Assembly (NCBI GenBank): GCA_025084515.1
Contig: JAJAGP010000287.1
Span: 1-64,000, forward strand
DNA: 64,000 nt
Origin: Ancistrus triradiatus
Lineage: Eukaryota; Chordata; Actinopteri; Siluriformes; Loricariidae
Reading direction: 5' to 3'
The notes beneath the pieces were generated by a model that saw only the letters and a program-made list of their open reading frames with translations, did no database searches and had not been told where the DNA came from. This document shows positions 1-9,830 of this stretch, in pieces. Position 1 is the stretch's first letter; every line of letters starts with the position of its first letter. The position numbers and the translations under genes are program-made.

Positions 1-512
1 GAGCCAGAAGGCTATTGGAAGAATGTTTTGTGGATGGATGAGACCAAAACAGAACTTTTTGGTTTAAAAGAAAAGCGTTATGTTTGGAGAAAGGAAAGCA
101 CTGCATTCCAGCATAAGAACCTTATCCCATCTGTGAAACATGGTGGTGGTAGTGTCATGGTTTGGGCCTGTTTTGCTGCATCTGGGCAGGACGGCTTGCC
201 ATCATTGATGGAACAATGAATCCTGAATGATATCAGAGAATTCTAAAGGAAAATGTCACGACATCTGTCCATGAACTGAATCTCTAGAGAAGGTGGGTCA
301 TGCAGCAAGACAGCGACCCTAAGCACACAAGCTGTTCTACCAAAGAATGGTTACAGAAGAATAAAGTTCATGTTTTGAAATGGCCAAATCAAAGTCCTGA
401 CCTTAATCCCATGGAAATGTTGTGGAAGGACCTGAAGCGAGCAGCTAATGTGAGGAAACCCACCAACATCCCAGAGCTGAAGCTGTTCTGTACGGAGGAA
501 TGGGCTAAAATT
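1..512 (+). pseudogene. Tc1-like transposase remnant, family A
   Basis: Tc1/mariner transposases are DDE enzymes that cut out their element and reinsert it at TA. The window opens inside the catalytic domain: the first motif reads WMDETKTELF, then come HKNLIPSVKHGGGSVMVW and, after a frame break near 215-290, MQQDSDPKHTS, WPNQSPDLNPMEMLWKDL and the C-terminal ELKLFCTEEWAK. These are the three DDE blocks in the normal order. The N-terminal helix-turn-helix half lies outside the window. Homology stops abruptly near 512, where family B sequence follows, so the copy is 3'-truncated and dead. The same family recurs at 25171-26743 and, inverted, at 42057-42888. Confidence 0.9.
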
Positions 513-528
513 TTGTTCACTATGTTAA

Positions 529-803
529 TCAGTAGTCCAGATCTTTTTTGGAAGAACTGGACGCCATCTTTTCCAGACTGTTATCAGCAACAAGTCCAAA
601 AGTCAGGCTCTGTCATAGTATGTGGTTGGATCAGGGCCCTTGGTAAAAGTCATTTACTCTTCTGTGATGCAGCATTAATGCAGAAAAGTACACAGATTTT
701 AGAGCAACATATTCTGCCTTCAAGACGACATCTTTTCCAGGGACGTCCATGCATTTTTCATGAAGACCATGCAAAGCAAGCCAAGTCAGAAGAAAGTTAG
801 ACT
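529..803 (+). pseudogene. Tc1-like transposase remnant, family B
   Basis: The frame reads a degenerate DDE transposase: DCYQQQVQKSGSVIV, then a block ending ILEQHILPSRRHLFQGRP and a decayed second-aspartate motif (HEDHAKQ where family members have QQDNAKP). It is the same family as 33699-35142. The protein stops just past the second D motif, where an inverted copy of the element's own 5' region begins. It cannot be functional. The ORF that spans 300-800 fuses families A and B only by chance. Confidence 0.8.
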
Positions 804-1101
804 GAAATAAACAAATCCCTTCCAATCTTTCTTTGAGGAACATTGTTTTGTTGCACACATTTGTTGACAAACTGGTGATCCTCTGCCCATCTTTGCTTCT
901 GGATGGAATTTGTTGCAGGCCTGAAAGGCAGGACTGGATGTATAATAACATGAAATGATTTTGACCAGAGAAAACAAGTAATCTCTTGGGTTCATGCTGT
1001 CTGCAATGACATAAAAGTCAAAGCAAATGTAAGGAACACTATTTTCTTTTTTAATTTGCATTTCCCATTTCATTCAGGCTTTTTCTGATTTGTGGTTGTG
1101 G
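529..1101. mobile_element. Fold-back Tc1 derivative, family B, 5'-truncated copy
   Basis: From about 804 the sequence is the reverse complement of the transposase 5' region plus leader of family B (compare 33900-34130), ending in a terminal repeat near 1101. The 804-870 stretch, including 'CTTTCTTTGAGGAACATTG', matches 34735-34770. Relative to that copy there is an internal deletion after about 900. The left half of the element is missing, replaced by family A. Confidence 0.75.
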
Positions 1102-1480
1102 TTTAGCAAATGTTCACACTGCATGGAACCGATGTAGTGTGTCTTTACACTTTACATTCACTGGAAAACTTTAAACACAAATGACAGGAATAAAACACCT
1201 GGAGCAATTGGCAGCCAAATGGGCAATTATAGTGAGCTGGGTGGACAACCAGTACTAAAGAACGCAGTTATCCTAAATCGATCTAATGTCCTAATCTTAA
1301 ATGGTCTTATTATTATAGCTCTTGAAATAAACACACAATATCTATGACAATAAACAGACAATGTAAACACTTAATGTTAAGAATGGGAACAGAAGGTATG
1401 GAGACGAGGAGATGGTCTATTAATGAAAGGAACTACCAGCACATCTAAGCTCCAGCTTCTGGGGAAAAACAACCTGGATT
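1102..1480. other. No recognisable feature
   Basis: AT-rich sequence without a convincing coding frame or repeat that I can identify. Confidence 0.5.
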
Positions 1481-1839
1481 AGGTCAGAACTACACTTCCT
1501 TGTTCAGCACACCTTCCAGATGGGAATGAGATCTGGGGAATTTGGAGGTCAGGTAAACACTTTGAACTCTAATGTTTGTGACACTGTTCCAGAACAATCC
1601 TTTGCATTGAAGCAGGATGCGACATCTTGCTGAAAGAGGCCATTGCCATTAGGGAATACAGTTGACATGAAGGGGCACACATGGTCTGTAACAATGATTT
1701 GATGGGTAGTACATGTCAAAATAATATCCACATGAATGCCAGGACCCAAGGTTTCCAAGCAGAGCATTGCCCAAAGCGGCACACTGTCAGTCCTCTTCAC
1801 TTCAGCTGTCAGCCGTTTGAATGTTATGGCTGATCGGTG
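1481..1839 (-). mobile_element. Tc1-like element remnant, family E
   Basis: Read on the minus strand this is the catalytic part of a Tc1-like transposase: HVDIILT, IVTDHVCPFMSTVFPNGNG, LFQQDVASCFNAKD (second-aspartate block, with D present) and LEFKVFT. It starts near a terminal repeat with 'AATGTTATGGCTGATCGGTG' (1820-1839), typical of one widespread fish Tc1 family. Most of the N-terminal half is deleted. A second relic of the same family lies at 32400-32855. Confidence 0.75.
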
Positions 1840-2231
1840 TACATGCTCTAATAGCAGGATACATCATCCTAAAAATAATTTCTTTACGTCCATTGTGACT
1901 GAAATTGACTGTAATATTCTATAATAGTTGGGCAAAAGGCCATCCCTCGAGGGTGCATCTGGTTGAGACTGTAATGGGGTGCCATAAGAACTCTGTCATG
2001 TATAAGGCAGGCCCATTGGCGTTACCACCAGTATGTTGTAGCTAGTACTGTGTTTTATGCCCTTGTGTTTTGGGTCATTGCCATTAGTGCAGGTTCTGTG
2101 AACAGGATCAACAACCCAATTAACAGCAAGGTTCTATTCTATCACTCGATCTGGACAGACTGGAAATTGCAGCCGAACAAAATTTTTAGCTGTAATAGCC
2201 AACGAGTCTCACCTTCTATGGCCCACTGTGG
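1840..2231. other. No recognisable feature
   Basis: No repeat or coding signal that I can support. Confidence 0.4.
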
Positions 2232-2385
2232 CTAATCAGAGGAACTCAGACTTGTGCGTCCACGCTGCACCGAAGAACGACGAGTCAGGTCAGTTCTGCC
2301 TACAGCAATCAGACTTTATAATGAGTTGATTCCTGCAGCAGCAAAGCCTCATTGTCTGACTCCTACTGTAATCAGACTGCATTCT
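2232..2385 (+). pseudogene. Possible LINE ORF2 C-terminal fragment
   Basis: The frame from 2254 reads RCTEERRVRSVLPTAIRLYN, which resembles the end of many fish non-LTR retrotransposon ORF2 proteins (basic residues, then 'S-F/L-x-P-x-A-I-R-L-Y-N'). The open frame runs on to 2574, but the composition changes to low-complexity words ('CATTCATTC', 'CATCCATTC'). No reverse transcriptase motif is present. The assignment is tentative. Confidence 0.45.
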
Positions 2386-2503
2386 TACACATTCCTGCAC
2401 ACCCGTCTATCCATCCATTCAACCACCAGTATATTATCCATCTCACCCATCGGATTCATTCATGTATCCCATGCATTCATTCGCCTATCTCTGCATCGAT
2501 CTA

Positions 2504-2720
2504 CAGTACTGTGCAAAAGTCTTAGGCCACCATTAGATCTGTTGTTTTTACAATGCTATAATGACCATATGTAACATATTGTTAGTGATTTGTCACTACA
2601 TGATGCTCTTTTCCACTGATCTTCACTCTAATATTTGCGCATTTTAGCACATCTTGGCCATTTCACTCTGTTCTCCTTCTGAAAAGTGGTTTCTTGACTG
2701 CTACCCTTCCGTGAGCATGA
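2504..2720 (-). mobile_element. Tc1-like relic, family K
   Basis: Starts at a TA with the terminal repeat 'CAGTACTGTGCAAAAGTCTT'. Related copies lie at 37174-37430 and 5275-5480. The minus strand would encode the helix-turn-helix to linker part of the transposase, but little is readable here. Confidence 0.65.
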
Positions 2721-3632
2721 GCTGTAAAAGTGACTGTTAAGAGTAGTGGGTTATTGCACAGTGAAAATAAAGCACTTTGGGTTGACTTGTCTTTACATAC
2801 ATAGATCATAGGTCTGTCATCATGTAATAACTTTTCATAAATGTCAGGTACTGTGGTGTGGAGATAATGTTTTTTGGTCAAACTCAATAAACCATCTTAT
2901 TGGAAAACGCTAAGATAATCTAGGTGAACAGTGATGTTAACTTGCACATGTACCGCTCAGGAGAGTTCAATTTCCTTGTTCAACAGAACAACAGGAAATA
3001 TAACAGGAAGAATATTTCCCTGATAAATTCAGACAGACAGAATGCCCTGATTCCCCCAATCCAAATTTGCTCACACTGTCGACCTCTGACTTTTGGTTTG
3101 TCACTGGTTTAGTCTTCCTGTCCTCTTCTGTCAGCAAAAAAACAACAAAACAAACCATGGAGAACACGGTTGAGCTAAACGTTGAGCCCTCCAGTCTATA
3201 GCGATGATGCTCACCAGCTGTTGTCTGAGTCATATTGAGAAAGATGATGCAGTGTCAAATGAATAAACATTTTCGACAGAATGCAGCAGAGACTGAAATG
3301 CAATTAGGAGTCGATTTACCCGACGGCTGAGATGGAAACCATTCCTGAAACGGCTCATTTTAGTGATTAAGGGTGTGTGAAGAGGCGTCTGCTGGAGGGA
3401 AGGGCTTGAAATATGAGGTGTGTTGGGTGAGAGGTGATTTTTATGCCACTTTTCTTGATGGATGAGATGTACGGGGAGTGTACTGTGTATTGTCACTGTG
3501 AGGATGCCGAACATATAATCTGCATGGTTTAATGGGGCAGGAGAAAGGGCTCTCTCTCACACAGAAACACACACTCCTGGTAAACACACTTCTTTTTGGA
3601 GGCAGTCAGTCCTCACAACATAAACACTGGGT
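2721..3632. other. No recognisable feature
   Basis: The first ~150 bases may continue family K. The rest shows only short overlapping frames on both strands, a pattern expected by chance. Confidence 0.4.
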
Positions 3633-4095
3633 GTGTTTACGTGCACTTAATAATCTGATCATAGTCATTTCTGGAGGTATCTGATTATTCAAGTGGTCAT
3701 GTAAGCAGCATACTCTGATCTAGAAATCAGATTAAGAACCAGATGAACAGAGATGGATTTTATCCCAATAATCGAAGTACTTTCTAGTATGTATACCAGT
3801 AACCTGATTATAATCTGTGTTATCAGCCTTCCGCCACGGTTGCCAGGTCTGCTTATTCTAAAGACTTTGCTGTACATCCCCTTTTTCATGTACTTTAGTG
3901 TTTTTCCTTGCTGGATCTGGCAACCCAGATCCATGCCATGGAATTAAAGGCAGCAAAACCGCTGTCGAACACTTTGTGAAGAGAAAATGAATAATTTGAT
4001 TATTTAATATTCGAGTTTCAAGTTTATGTCACATCTTTTTGTGAGATTATTGGCTGGTTGCAAGGTAGAAATCCGTAACAAAAAGTTAAACTCGT
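3633..4095. mobile_element. Short inverted-repeat element, family L, copy 1
   Basis: Begins 'GTGTTTACGTGCACTTAATA' and follows the 11314-11861 copy: 'TATCTGATTATTCAAGTGGT', 'CCAGGTCTGCTTATTCTAAA', 'GGATCTGGCAACCC' and 'GGAATTAAAGGCAGCAAAAC'. Similarity fades after 'GGTTGCAAGGTAGAAATCC' (about 4055-4075), and I do not see the right terminal repeat. Non-coding. Confidence 0.75.
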
Positions 4096-4808
4096 TGCTG
4101 TTTCAAATAAAAGTTACAGTTTTGTAAAACAAAAGCAATTTTTCTCAGGAGGACCGGCAAAATGTTTCCTCAAGATGAAAAAAAAAAAATCAGCTGTTTC
4201 CTTCCTTTTTATGGCCATTTGTTAATTACATATAAAAACTTGCCCTACCCACCTCCCTAATGCCCCCACCCCCCAAATACACATGCACTGCAAAATAATT
4301 TGGGAGGATCTATACAAAAGGCAGTGTACCGGTGATTCCCCAGGAACTGCCAACGCCGGCGATTACACACCTACATCATCCAAAGTGTGCAGCGTTTTGA
4401 TTAATCACACTGTCGCATGTTTTGCCAGAAAATAAATTCTTGTGTGGTATAGAAATTCATCTTACGTTCTCACAAAGCGTAAACATGCCGAGTAGCTCTA
4501 ATCTGATTCATGCAGCGAATAACTGTTTATCTGCCCAGAACACCAGCTAGGCATGTACATATTTACAATCAGATAGGAAAACATTGCATCTGATTTTAAT
4601 TACATCTAATCTGGTGCAGCGTTACGATGTATATTGTGTGTCCGGCTTTCATCAAGTTGGAATTTCCTAACTGAGAAAGGCCGTGGTAATTAATTTACAA
4701 ATCTGTATGCATGTGCAGATGAGTCAGGTCTCACCACTTACTTTCTTTATGAAGTTTGTGCTATTACAGGAAAAGACCTTCCCCAAACTGTTAGCACAAA
4801 GTTGGAAG
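4096..4808. other. Unassigned; possible longer form of family L
   Basis: A stretch at about 4097-4140 ('CAAATAAAAGTTACAGTTTT') resembles 13772-13805, so part of this is probably dispersed repeat. 'AATCTGATT'-type words continue to about 4620, but no terminal repeat was found. Confidence 0.35.
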
Positions 4809-5010
4809 TTGCAGTTACATTACATTTACATTTACAGCATTTAGCAGACACCCTTATCCAGAGTGACTTCCAATTGGTACAATCCAAGCAGTTGTGGGTT
4901 AAGGGTCTTGCTCAAGGACCCAACAGTGGCAGCTTGGCAGAGGTGGGATTTGAACCCTGGACTTTCTGGTCCAGAGTCCAGTAACTTATCCACTAGGCTA
5001 CCACAGCCCC
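4809..5010 (-). mobile_element. tRNA-derived SINE, full-length
   Basis: On the minus strand the copy starts with a tRNA-like head: an A-box-like 'GGTAGCCTAGTGGATAAG' and a B-box-like 'GGGTTCAAATCCC'. It runs through a middle with 'CAACAGTGGCAGCTTGGCAG' (plus-strand spelling) and ends in the LINE-like tail 'GTCTGCTAAATGCTGTAAATG'. Such SINEs are transcribed by RNA polymerase III and mobilised by a partner LINE; the L2-like remnant at 8897-9420 carries the same tail. Confidence 0.9.
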
Positions 5011-5274
5011 AGTTGCATTGAGTAACATTAAAATTTCCCTTTAGTGCAACTAAAGCCCAAACCACCAAAAACAGAACCAAGCCAGTAGTCCAATTGTCCT
5101 CCACTAATGGCAGTCAACTGTGCTTGTGGCTTCACCAAAGCAGGAGAACATGCTTCACATCATGTCAGCCAACACTTGGCATAATGCATGGTAATCTTGG
5201 GCCCCCCAACATACCCAGCCAGGGTTGAGATGAAACCTATGCCACTATATAACACATCAACGATTGGACTTGTT

Positions 5275-5480
5275 ACTTCAAAATACTCTTGTCCACTGAT
5301 CTGCATTGCAATCTTTAGCATATCTTAGCCTTTTAACCCTGTTCCTCTTCGGAAGAAATAGTTTCTTGGCTACTATCCTTCCGAAATCCATTCCTGATCA
5401 GTCTTCTTCGGACTGTAGAAGGGTCAACTTGGCATCCCGATGAAGCTGCCAGGTGCTGATATTACTCAAATGTAAGAGGA
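5275..5480 (-). mobile_element. Tc1-like relic, family K, helix-turn-helix part
   Basis: The minus strand reads CQVDPSTVRRRLIRNG, the second helix-turn-helix and linker of a Tc1-like transposase; a lysine-rich stretch follows after frame damage. No terminal repeat is preserved here. Homologous bases occur at 37260-37430. Confidence 0.7.
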
Positions 5481-6426
5481 GGTCACAATGAATTACCTCA
5501 TTTTATGACTGCATACAAATTTCCTGATTTTCTGGTTGTATTATAATAGAGACTGACAAATAATTATACATGGTTATTATACCGTTGCTTAAGCAATGGT
5601 CACTGAGCTCTTCAGTACGATACACTTTTCTGATGTTTGTCTATAAAGATTCCATGGAGAATTGTATTTGCCGGAGATAAACACGAGTGAACGCGAGTTG
5701 TTATGGTCGACCTTAATCCTGTGTTTATCTCTTATATCACAGCCGCAGGAAGCTTTTCCTATAGCGTTGATAATGAATCAAACAATACGTAATTCACAGA
5801 GCCAGTGTTTTGTGAAATAAGCATTTCTCAGCCCTACTATAATGTATTGTTGTTAATAAGCTCTTTTCAAAAAGGTTTTCATAATCAGGGTTGAGGAAAG
5901 CAGTTGAATGCCAGTGTTTGGGAACCAGTCACATTTCATGTTCAGCTGTTTTTCTAAATAAAACTTTACACCTCTTTCCAAGTGGAAAAAAAGAAACACT
6001 TTTCCCAAATGCTACGTTTACTGAATTTAATAAATAAATTAAGAGCTTAAGCTTTCATCCTTAAATCCACGTGTTGACTGAATGCTTAAATAATTCAGGA
6101 TGAACATGTTCTGAATCCGTGTTAGAAAGTTACTGACCTGTTTAAAATGCTTAGGCAGTAAAGAAAGTGTGTACACAAAGTTTTCCATCTCTGAATGTTA
6201 CTGTTCACGTGAAACTAAATACATGAATACAAAATTTATCTCTGTCATGTTTAAACTGCTCCTTTTTGAGATTGTGCTGCTGAAAAACTTGTACGTATCT
6301 GTGAGGCATCGGTGATTAAAAATGCATGTAGACACAGGATTAAATTACATGCACTTTTCTTTATAATTCAGTTTTATATAAATATATTCAGGGGAAGTTT
6401 TATATATATGTACACATATATGTACT
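5481..6426. other. No recognisable feature
   Basis: AT-rich DNA with no supported gene or repeat. A (TA)-rich near-palindrome around 6399-6424 ('TATATATGTACACATATATG') abuts the Tc1 element that follows. Confidence 0.4.
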
Positions 6427-6762
6427 TGGAACATTTTTGCCCAGTCTCTTTCTCATTTTGGAGGCATGAACACTGACCTTATCTGAGGCAAGTGAGACCT
6501 GCAGTTCTTTGGATGTTGTTGTGGGGTCTTTTGTGACCTCTTGGATGAGTCGTCGCTGCGCTCTTGGGCTAATTTTGGTCGGCCGGCCACTCCTGGGAAG
6601 GTTCACCACTGTTCCATGTCTTCACCATTTGTGGATAATGGCTCTCACTGTGGTTCTCTGGAGTCCCAAAGCTTTAGAAATGGCTTTATAACCCTTTCCA
6701 GACTGATAGATCTCAGTTACTTTCTTTCTCAATTGTTCTTGAATTTCTTTGGATCTCGGCAT
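6427..6762 (-). pseudogene. Tc1-like transposase N-terminus, family C
   Basis: The ATG at 6762-6760 opens MPRSKEIQEQLRKKVTEI, with the paired-like DNA-binding domain following: KALGLQRTTVRAIIHKW, then a TGA in place of arginine, then RHGTVVNLPRSGRPTKI (the GRPTKI-type AT-hook linker), and QEVTKDPTTTSKELQ. The catalytic DDE domain is absent. Expected full length for this family is about 340 residues; only about 110 remain. One nonsense codon and the truncation make it a pseudogene. Confidence 0.9.
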
Positions 6763-7131
6763 GATGTGTAGCTTTTAAGGATCTTTTGGTGCACTTCACT
6801 TTGTCAGGAAGGTCCTATTTAAGTGATGTCCTGATTGAGAACAGGTGTGGCAATAATCAGGCCTGGGTGTGGCTAGAGACAGTGAACTCAGGTGTGATAA
6901 ACCATAGTTATGTTTTAACAAAGGGGGGCAATCACTTTTTCACACAAGGCCATGTAGGTTTGGATTATTTTCTCCCTTAATGATAAACACCTTCATTTAA
7001 AAACTGCATTTAGTGTTTACTTGTCTTTGACTAATTTTTTTAATTGGTTTGATGTTCTGAAACACAAGTGTTACAAACATGCAAAAAAATAAGAAATCAG
7101 GAAGGGGGCAAACACTTTTTCACACCACTGT
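6427..7131 (-). mobile_element. Tc1-like element, family C, 3'-truncated
   Basis: Inverted relative to the window. The terminal repeat 'CAGTGGTGTGAAAAAGTG' lies at the right end (7114-7131) next to a TA. The leader and the N-terminal half of the transposase follow leftwards, and the element breaks off near 6427 inside the helix-turn-helix/linker region. It matches 50320-51127, the same half of the same family in the other orientation. Confidence 0.9.
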
Positions 7132-8596
7132 ACTCATTATGAATAGTTAAATATGTGCATTGTTAGATTGTTCTCTGCAGGAGAACAAACAATGGGATTC
7201 AATGTTATTAACAGCAATTATGTACTGCGCCATACTGATCATTTTTTTCTCAAAATAATGAACAGTATTTATTAAAAAAAAATAAAAATTCAAGAGTGAG
7301 GTCCCACAGTACAATCTAACACTGCTACCTGTTTCCCCATTGCATCTGGAATGAATGTTTCTATATTGTCCAAATTGCCTTAGTCATTTAATCCCTGATT
7401 TGATCATGTACTATATATTCTTAGAGTGTGTTCCAGACTATTAATGTATTTATTATTTAAGATTAACTGTGTTATAACCATAAAATATGTAGAAATTATA
7501 CTAGCTGATATATAATGCATGCAAATTCCCTTATGCCCTATGGGAAAACAGTAGTCGTGTGCTTTTCCAGACGATTGGGTGAGAGCAAATATTAAGATTT
7601 AGTCAATAAAATGACCTTTCTGGTGTCTTGTGAAATGCTTTAAGTAGTTTAAAATAAGATTTAGTCCTGCACATGACATGAGCATCTAGCCTATTAAATA
7701 CTAAACCCTCTGAGCCAGGTTTTTAAATCCTTCCCCCTGTTGTCTCTTCCCCACGATAATGTTTACATCAATTTCCTCAGTAGGAATCAGTGCATGTTAC
7801 ACAGTAATGCATCAGGTTTTGTTCACACAAGAGCTGACGCTGTAATTAGCAGGCAATTATAGGAGGTCTCAACCCGATAATTTGCACCACATCGGCTTTA
7901 GGGAGCACTGACACGAAGTTTCCTGCTCATTACTGGATAAAAGTGCATCTGTGGAGGTCTTGGAAACGCTAAACATCTCACTCCTCACAACTTGAACTCA
8001 CTAGTATAGCATTCAGCTGTATGAAGCAGGCCAACAATGAAGTGCATCCCAAACACAATGCTGTCCTATCTACTGTATATTTCAGTATATTATATAGCTG
8101 ATAATCATTTGTGACACAGAAGATAATGAGATGTCTAAACCCCTAAATCAGCCAATATTAACCCACATTCAATGAAATTAAAAAGCGACTGAAGTTTATT
8201 TTACAGCAATGCGGAACCCAGACCCTTTTCTGCTGCCCTCTGTTTATTGCCTGGCAGTGTATTTATTTCTTTATTTATTTTTAGATGCTCCTGGAGGGGT
8301 TTTGTAGAGATTTACAGCTCGAGATCATAATCTGAGACAGAATCTCACAGGCCTACATGGTCTCTCTCTCTCTTCACTCTGCAGCAGTGCGTTTCAGCTC
8401 CCACAGTTCTACTAAATAATAGATAAACTCGCACCAACAGAGGAACAGCTAAACGCCCAGTCACGCCAAAACTCTGATTACAGTATCGTATTTATTTCAT
8501 CACCTGTGAGACAAAAAGCTCGCTTCAAAATAAATTTCTGCAAAAAGACTAACCGTACGAAAAGTTCTGACTGGGTCATTATCAAGTGCCTGATCT
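7132..8596. other. Largely non-repetitive DNA
   Basis: No transposon or long frame recognised. The interval 7740-8010 is compositionally balanced and contains homeodomain-like AATTA/TAAT words (for example 'GCTGTAATTAGCAGGCAATT'), so it is a candidate conserved non-coding stretch. Only a cross-species alignment could show this. Confidence 0.3.
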
Positions 8597-8735
8597 ACAC
8601 TGTATGGCCAAAAGTATGTAGACATCTTCTAATTAGTTACAAATCACCTCAGTGTCACTGCTGGACTGAAAATGGTCTGCTAGCCAAAAATGTCCAGCCA
8701 CCAGCATCCTTTAGGCAGCGTCCTGCGACCACTGA
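8597..8735 (+). mobile_element. Tc1-like element left end, family M
   Basis: Carries the terminal repeat 'CACTGTATGGCCAAAAGTAT' followed by 'GTAGACATC', which recurs inverted at 23015-23046. Only the leader is kept. Confidence 0.65.
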
Positions 8736-8751
8736 TGGAGGGTTAGAGCAG

Positions 8752-8850
8752 TGGTTCCCAAACTGGGGCTGTTCCAGAGGGTGCGGAGCAAGGCAGAGAC
8801 AATTGGGAAGGAATGTTATGTTGAAAACAGTGAATTCTGCTATACAGTAG
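8752..8850. mobile_element. Possible hAT-type terminal fragment
   Basis: 'CAGTGGTTCCCAAACTGGGG' followed by 'CTGTTCCAGAGGGT' is the kind of end seen in fish hAT short elements. No second end or target duplication was found. Confidence 0.35.
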
Positions 8851-8896
8851 AGCTTTGATACATGCTGTATGTCACTTGGAATAATTCTACTGTAAG

Positions 8897-9420
8897 CTGC
8901 GCTCACTTCATTGGCTCCCTATAGCTGCCCGCATCAGATACAAAACACTGACGCTCACCTACAAAGCCAAGAATGGAACAGCGCCATCTTACCTAAGAGC
9001 TCTGATCAAACCACGTTCTGTACCTCGCACCCTCCGAGATACGAGCTTGGCCCGACTGGAGCCTCCACGTAAGATTAAAGGAAGACAAGCTTCAAGACTC
9101 TTCTCCGTCCAGGCACCCAGATGGTGGAATGAACTTCCACTCGATGTCCGTATGGCTGAGTCTCTTGCTGTCTTCAAGAGGCGACTAAAGACCCACCTCT
9201 TCACCCAGCAACTTGAGTGAATACAACTGCATATCCTCCAGTTTAAAAAAAAATAAAATAAAATCTACACCAGATATGAGCAGGTTGTAGTTGGATTGTG
9301 TACTTGAGCTACTGTTTACTTGTACTAATATGAGGTTCTATCTCCTAGGAAGATTACAAAGCACTTTTGTAAGTCGCTCTGGATAAGGGAGTCTGCTAAA
9401 TGCTGTAAATGTAAATGTAA
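8897..9420 (+). mobile_element. L2-like LINE 3' end with intact C-terminal frame
   Basis: An uninterrupted 107-codon frame runs from 8897 (CTG, no start codon because the copy is 5'-truncated) to TGA at 9218-9220. It begins LRSLHWLPIAARIRYK and includes FSVQAPRWWNELP and FKRRLKTHLFTQ, the C-terminal tail of ORF2 proteins of L2/CR1-type non-LTR retrotransposons; the reverse transcriptase itself is missing. A 3' UTR follows, ending in the tail 9369-9420, which differs from the SINE tail at 35791-35842 by one base out of 52. That makes this family the probable mobilising partner of the SINE. The open frame suggests a fairly young insertion. Confidence 0.9.
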
Positions 9421-9607
9421 GTTAATTTGTTTTGTCAGGATTCAACAATAATGACTGCCCGAATGCCCAGGGCCGGTAAAACACGACATCGGGACGGCAG
9501 CAGGAAATGGGCAAGTTTATGTGGGGGGTGCACAATGTAATGACAGAACAATTTAAGTGAGGACAAAGTCAATTTGCTTGAATATTTAAGCCCACTTCGG
9601 GTCCAGA

Positions 9608-9645
9608 GTCCAGTACCTTAACCACTAGGCTACCACAGTCCTACA
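9608..9645 (-). mobile_element. SINE head fragment
   Basis: Only the tRNA-like head survives ('TACCTTAACCACTAGGCTAC' on the plus strand). The body and tail are absent. Confidence 0.7.
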
Positions 9646-9703
9646 GCTTTTTACAATACCAAAACACCATAGAGAATTGAGATTTGCCTCTGAGATTTGT
9701 GGT

Positions 9704-9830
9704 AACAGTTTGGGGAAGGTCCTTTCCTAGTGTACAAGGTGAGCTTCATAAAAAATGACTTGGCGACTTTTGTGTGGAAGAACTTGACCATTAACGCCCA
9801 TGGAAGCACTCCTGGCCTGTAGGCCCTGTA
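9704..9830 (+). pseudogene. Tc1-like transposase fragment, family M
   Basis: 'AACAGTTTGGGGAAGGTCCT' and 'TGTGTGGAAGAACTTGACC' are the nucleotide signature of the region around the second aspartate of a fish Tc1-like family, the one whose ends occur at 8597 and 23046. The reading frame is broken. It may be the right part of the element beginning at 8597, split by the intervening insertions. Confidence 0.55.

Noticed and set aside
300..800. A 166-codon frame that might be a complete small gene
   Set aside because: It is an accidental fusion of two Tc1 transposase fragments of different families with a junction at about 512-529.
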